From Acinetobacter rudis (GTDB taxonomy: Bacteria; Pseudomonadota; Gammaproteobacteria; Pseudomonadales; Moraxellaceae): a DNA stretch of 64,000 bases. The notes beneath the pieces are model-generated. The model saw only the letters and a program-made list of their open reading frames with translations. It had not been told where the DNA came from and ran no database searches. The position numbers and the translations under genes are program-made. Shown here one piece after another: positions 60,665-64,000 of this stretch. How positions within the stretch are numbered: position 1 is the stretch's first letter; every line of letters begins with the position of its first letter. Location of the stretch: NCBI RefSeq assembly GCF_000829675.1, contig NZ_BBRX01000023.1, forward strand, positions 51,403 through 115,402, written 5' to 3'.

Positions 60665-61260
60665 TCTATTGCTGCACATTCAGTTTTCCCAATATACGAT
60701 GTATGATCTATTAGCTGTACTAGTTTCTCAATGAGATGGATAACTTAATATTTATAAAGTGATCATCATTTTTTATAAAACAAAGCCAATATAAAACTAC
60801 TTAATCCCCTGAAAACTCACATCAGGGGATTAATTTTATATGCATAAGTTTATTTTGATCCAAGATAGGGCAAAAAGATAAAAAATAGTGCACACATACT
60901 TGTTGAACTTTAAATTTAATCATTCACTTCCAAGTCATCACCCGAAAAAATCAATCCTCAATTACCTATAAAGTTATTATTAACAAATAATCAAACCAAT
61001 AAGTTTCCCACCTTATTAATAACAATACTCACCAACCAAATATCAAACAAAGAACCATAACTTTGTAATTAACAAATAATTTTTTAATTTAAATATTAAA
61101 TTTAATTAATATATTAAAATAATATTGATTAAAATAAGTATTAATCAAAGCATAATCATATTCAAATATATTTTAATGTTCTTTAAATGGCATGAAGTTT
61201 GCTTTTATATTTATAGTGAAAATCAATTTCACTAAAAACTCAATATACGAGGAAATACAT
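60665..61260. other. Very AT-rich intergenic region before the peptide cluster
   Basis: The first part holds the urea carboxylase terminator (60801-60838). From about 60930 the sequence is strongly AT-rich, with long A/T runs and no coding frame, and should hold the promoter of the peptide cassette. The base composition differs sharply from the urea genes, suggesting acquired DNA. Confidence 0.5.
60801..60838. terminator. Terminator after urea carboxylase
   Basis: TTAATCCCCTGA at 60801-60812 pairs perfectly with 60822-60833 over 12 bases with a nine-base loop, followed by TTTTATA. Confidence 0.85.
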
Positions 61261-61386
61261 ATGCAAAATTTAGATAACCTAGTTAAAAAATTAAGTATTA
61301 ATTTCACACAAGTAGCAATTAAAACAGAAGATGAGCAGCTCGGAGGTGTTTATGCATCCTTTGGCCAACAAATGGTTGCAATGTAA
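61261..61386 (+). CDS. Putative RiPP precursor peptide (41 residues)
   Basis: A 41-residue peptide starts at 61261 after an excellent ribosome site (GAGGAAATACAT before ATG). An amphipathic, leader-like part (LDNLVKKLSINF, TEDEQ) is followed by LGG at residues 27-29 and a short tail VYASFGQQMVAM. The Gly-Gly pair resembles the cleavage site of double-glycine leaders, giving a 12-residue core. It is followed by a hairpin, then a putative modifying enzyme and an ABC transporter: the standard order of a RiPP cluster. The peptide family is unknown to me. The longer in-frame start at 61192 lacks a ribosome site. Confidence 0.65.
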   Translation: MQNLDNLVKKLSINFTQVAIKTEDEQLGGVYASFGQQMVAM

Positions 61387-61395
61387 TATATAAAT

Positions 61396-61427
61396 AAGGG
61401 ACAGGATAATTCTATATCCTGTCCTTT
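61396..61427 (+). terminator. Hairpin between precursor peptide and modifying enzyme (attenuator-like)
   Basis: AAGGGACAGGATA at 61396-61408 pairs with 61415-61427 with one G-U pair and a six-base loop, nine bases after the peptide stop, followed by weakly T-rich sequence. In peptide clusters such leaky terminators keep precursor mRNA in excess of enzyme mRNA. Confidence 0.65.
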
Positions 61428-61461
61428 ATATATTAATATATAACAAGATAGGTGAATCATT

Positions 61462-62367
61462 ATGATATTTTTATTATCTATAGATGAGCAAATTAAAAAC
61501 ACCATGGCACTCGTTCAAAAGTTTCATAAAAAAAGCCCCGAAAGCTATGATGAATTGAAATACTTTTATATTGAGTTTTTAAAGAAAAGACACCCAGATA
61601 TCTCTAACTTATTTTCAGGAAATGATGTTGAATTTATCACCGATAGAACACTGGCAGAACCTTTCTTAAATAAAGCGACAAAACATGATAATTCATTAAT
61701 TGACGATTTAAATCAGGGTCATATCATAGATGTTGGTATTTCCGAAGTACACGAAACTCAGATATCACTCATGAAGGATGCATTAGAATCATTAAAAAAA
61801 TCGTACTCTGAATTTTATAACTCAATCAACTTAGTCATCCCATCAGTCGTATTTCTAGGTTCAACTAGAGCACGTGGTGGATCATTTTCAGGCTTGTTGG
61901 GAATAATTTGGTGTGGAATACATGAAGGCTGGACCATTGAGGATTATGAAGAATTCTGGATTCATGAATCTACGCATCAATTTTTATTTTTAGATGAAAT
62001 TGTACATGAACATTATGATTATGAGACTTTCGCCAATAAAGAAAATTGGTCTCAATCAGCGATATTAAACATGAGACGCCCACTCGATAAGGTCTTTCAT
62101 AGTATTGCTGTTGCAATTGAGATCATTGCTTATCGACTTCATATCACCAAGACAAACAATAACTTTAGAACCAAGCCACACCAAGACGTAGCCACCCTGT
62201 TTAAACAAGTTGAAGAGTCTTTAATTTCTTTAGATGAGGCCTTAAGCCGCACACCTCATATGTTAAAAGAAAGAGGTTATCACTTACTGGATTTATATAA
62301 AAAAAATATTAAGTCATTAAAAGATACATGGTTAATGAATTTACAGGATTCTAAAGAAATTGCCTAA
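61462..62367 (+). CDS. HExxH-motif protein, putative peptide-modifying enzyme
   Basis: This is a 301-residue protein. The core is FWIHESTHQFLFLDE with H168-E169-x-x-H172, followed by MRRPLDKVFHS with H213. This HExxH plus RPL...H arrangement recalls the HExxH-type RiPP modification proteins, some of which are 2-oxoglutarate-dependent peptide hydroxylases, rather than a classical secreted protease: there is no signal peptide. Context (tiny peptide upstream, exporter downstream) supports a modifier. A metallopeptidase that trims the leader is the main alternative. AGGTG precedes the ATG; its stop overlaps the start of the transporter gene. Confidence 0.6.
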   Translation: MIFLLSIDEQIKNTMALVQKFHKKSPESYDELKYFYIEFLKKRHPDISNLFSGNDVEFITDRTLAEPFLNKATKHDNSLIDDLNQGHIIDVGISEVHETQISLMKDALESLKKSYSEFYNSINLVIPSVVFLGSTRARGGSFSGLLGIIWCGIHEGWTIEDYEEFWIHESTHQFLFLDEIVHEHYDYETFANKENWSQSAILNMRRPLDKVFHSIAVAIEIIAYRLHITKTNNNFRTKPHQDVATLFKQVEESLISLDEALSRTPHMLKERGYHLLDLYKKNIKSLKDTWLMNLQDSKEIA

Positions 62368-63724
62368 TTTAAAATTTATTTTATTACAAGCTATACTGAG
62401 CAAGTATGGCTTTTTAACCACATTACTTATTGTTATACAACAACTATTATCTGCGAGTTCAGTTTATTTCTTAACAAAAGCAATAAACTCAATAAGCAAT
62501 CCATCAGAAGTAATCAATAATATTATTATATTTTTTATATTAATAATTTTACCCTACATTCCAGTGTGTATTGCCCAAGTTACTATGTATAAAGTCGTTA
62601 ATGGTACACACTCTATGATTATCAATAAAAATATAGAGCCTCTACGATTTCAAACCAACTTACTTAACAATCACATCAAAGAAAAATATATATCTAATCT
62701 TTCCAGAAATTCCTTTATGATAATCAATGATTATTTTACATATATTTATAGAGTTTTCAGTCTCATATTAAATGTATTTTTTACAATCATCATTATGGCC
62801 ACTTTAATCAGTATCGAATACTTATATTCATTCATTTTCAGCCTCATCTTAAGTTTTTTATTTTTCAACTATATAAAGAATAAAATAGAAGTATCATCCA
62901 TCATGGTTGAAAATAATCTTTCTTCTTATGCTTCAACAATTGAAAGATCATGGAGTAATTTTATATTAGGGTCTAAAACAAATTTAATATTATATAAACA
63001 GCATTTAAAACTCAACTCAGATGAATATTACACATCAAAATTAAATAATGCATTTCTTCAGCAAGTCAGTAACCTAAGCTCTGCAATCATTGCACTATTA
63101 CCTTTAGCAATAGTTTCAATATATCTTGTCAACAAAAATATCGACAATCATTTTATATTATCAGCAATACTGGTCAACTTAACTCGAATGGTCGGGCTTT
63201 TTAGTTTTCTTGGTACTCTAATATATGACATAACCAACTTTATCAACATAAAATCAAGAATACAAAATATGGTTGAAAGCCTAGATATAACAAAAATAAT
63301 TTCGCCAGCACGAAATTCAAGTATGAAACCAATTTATGCAAATGGCATGATCATTGAAAAATATCATGATGTTCTAGACTTAATCACAACAAACAGTACA
63401 GGTCGATTTACCATAACGGGTCAAAATGGATCAGGAAAGACCACCTTATTATACTACTTACTCGAAGAACTTAAGGAGCAGGCTATATTTGTCCCCACAT
63501 CACCTAAAGAATTAGATTGGATCACCAAATTAGAAAATCTATCTACAGGACAGCAAATATATAATATTCTTTCAACTGAAATCACCGCTGAGAGTACAAA
63601 AGTTATTTTACTAGATGAATGGGATGCTAACTTAGATTATAAAAATAAAATAGAAATTGACAGCTTGATTGATCAGTTGAGTCAACATCAGGTGATTATT
63701 GAGGTTATCCATAAAAAAAGCTGA
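62360..63724 (+). CDS. ABC transporter, fused permease and shortened ATP-binding domain
   Basis: This 454-residue protein begins at a TTG overlapping the previous stop by eight bases (translational coupling). Residues 1-310 form a six-helix exporter-type membrane domain. The ATPase part is only about 110 residues: Walker A GQNGSGKTT (354-362), signature LSTGQ (394-398), Walker B VILLDEWDANLD and a final histidine in EVIHKKS. Only about 34 residues separate Walker A from the signature, where about 95 is normal, so most of the helical subdomain is missing. It likely exports the cluster's peptide. There is no C39 peptidase domain. Confidence 0.75.
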   Translation: MPNLKFILLQAILSKYGFLTTLLIVIQQLLSASSVYFLTKAINSISNPSEVINNIIIFFILIILPYIPVCIAQVTMYKVVNGTHSMIINKNIEPLRFQTNLLNNHIKEKYISNLSRNSFMIINDYFTYIYRVFSLILNVFFTIIIMATLISIEYLYSFIFSLILSFLFFNYIKNKIEVSSIMVENNLSSYASTIERSWSNFILGSKTNLILYKQHLKLNSDEYYTSKLNNAFLQQVSNLSSAIIALLPLAIVSIYLVNKNIDNHFILSAILVNLTRMVGLFSFLGTLIYDITNFINIKSRIQNMVESLDITKIISPARNSSMKPIYANGMIIEKYHDVLDLITTNSTGRFTITGQNGSGKTTLLYYLLEELKEQAIFVPTSPKELDWITKLENLSTGQQIYNILSTEITAESTKVILLDEWDANLDYKNKIEIDSLIDQLSQHQVIIEVIHKKS

Positions 63725-63874
63725 TAGCTTTCTATAGAGTTAAACCTTATTAAAAATTCAGATGTTTCCACATCAATTTTCTGTATACAATCAGTCGTGT
63801 TTACTCACGTAATCTTAAAAAGAACCTCCAACGTTTTCCTTAAACCTCATCCTTATAACGAATGAAAAATCGAT

Positions 63875-64000
63875 ATGTTAAAGTCCAAAAAATTGATAGC
63901 GATAGCGCTCTCGCTTATCGGGCTTGGTATATTTCTATTCTTTAACTCGTACCAGCAACAGTCTGCTCATGATCAACACATGGCAACACAAACAGCCGTT
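63875..64000 (+). CDS. N-terminal fragment of a membrane-anchored or secreted protein (partial)
   Basis: From the ATG at 63875 the frame stays open to the window end (42 codons). It starts MLKSKKLIAIALSLIGLGIF, a basic stretch and a hydrophobic helix like a signal anchor, followed by a polar Gln-rich segment. A periplasmic adaptor of an efflux pump would start this way, but too little is seen to name it. It is separated from the ABC gene by 150 bases, so it may not belong to the peptide cluster. Confidence 0.5.
   Translation, partial: MLKSKKLIAIALSLIGLGIFLFFNSYQQQSAHDQHMATQTAV

Noticed and set aside
61192..61260. Longer form of the precursor peptide (64 residues)
   Set aside because: No ribosome site at 61192, while GAGGAAAT precedes the ATG at 61261.
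63862..63930. Alternative ATG at 63862 upstream of the last partial gene
   Set aside because: Its frame closes after about 20 codons, while the ATG at 63875 gives a signal-anchor sequence open to the window end.

Overview
The window looks like a stretch of an Acinetobacter (Moraxellaceae) chromosome. The DNA is AT-rich. The arrangement ponA <-> pilMNOPQ-aroK-aroB-SPOR protein, followed by gltB-gltD, fits that genus, and so does the mesX-mesD pair for methionine synthesis. I could not fix the species from sequence alone. I saw no rRNA, tRNA, CRISPR array, insertion sequence or prophage.

Layout. 1-264: 3' end of a serine/threonine dehydratase. 304-5792: a divergent six-gene cluster that looks like a complete polyprenyl-phosphate-arabinofuranose pathway (UbiA prenyltransferase, divergent PAP2 phosphatase, GtrA, DprE1-like, DprE2-like), plus a large membrane protein with Sel1 repeats that may be the glycosyltransferase using the product. 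5888-16543: housekeeping genes (SDR, recG, VOC protein, Sel1 protein, comF, Nudix, LOG, corA, patatin, hisIE, LysR). 16582-21751: a Tat-type PhoX phosphatase, then a compact UvrD-like helicase with a degenerate ABC-type ATPase. 22051-28246: a six-gene Mrp Na+/H+ antiporter operon with fused A and B subunits. 28393-32690: GNAT, HxlR regulator with divergent MDR oxidoreductase, YcgJ-like secreted protein, flavin amine oxidase. 32787-38758: glutamate synthase. 39191-46503: SPOR protein, aroB, aroK and pilQPONM, in which pilO carries an in-frame stop and pilQ is unusually short. 46661-49285: ponA.

49532-52786 holds small hypotheticals and the folate-independent methionine synthase system (flavin reductase, MesD, MesX). 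53379-60664 is a nitrogen-assimilation module: an NCS1 permease with an unusual Cys4 tail, allophanate hydrolase and urea carboxylase. Excellent sigma-54 (-24/-12) promoter matches lie before the permease and before the hydrolase, which fits NtrC-type nitrogen control.

61261-63724 is the best candidate for an undescribed system. It is a very AT-rich three-gene cassette that reads as a small RiPP (ribosomally made, modified peptide) cluster: a 41-residue precursor with a Gly-Gly motif, a hairpin, an HExxH...H protein resembling peptide-modifying hydroxylases, and a translationally coupled ABC exporter with a drastically shortened nucleotide-binding domain. The window ends inside a membrane-anchored or secreted protein.

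All functional calls rest on reading motifs and gene order; no database search was possible.
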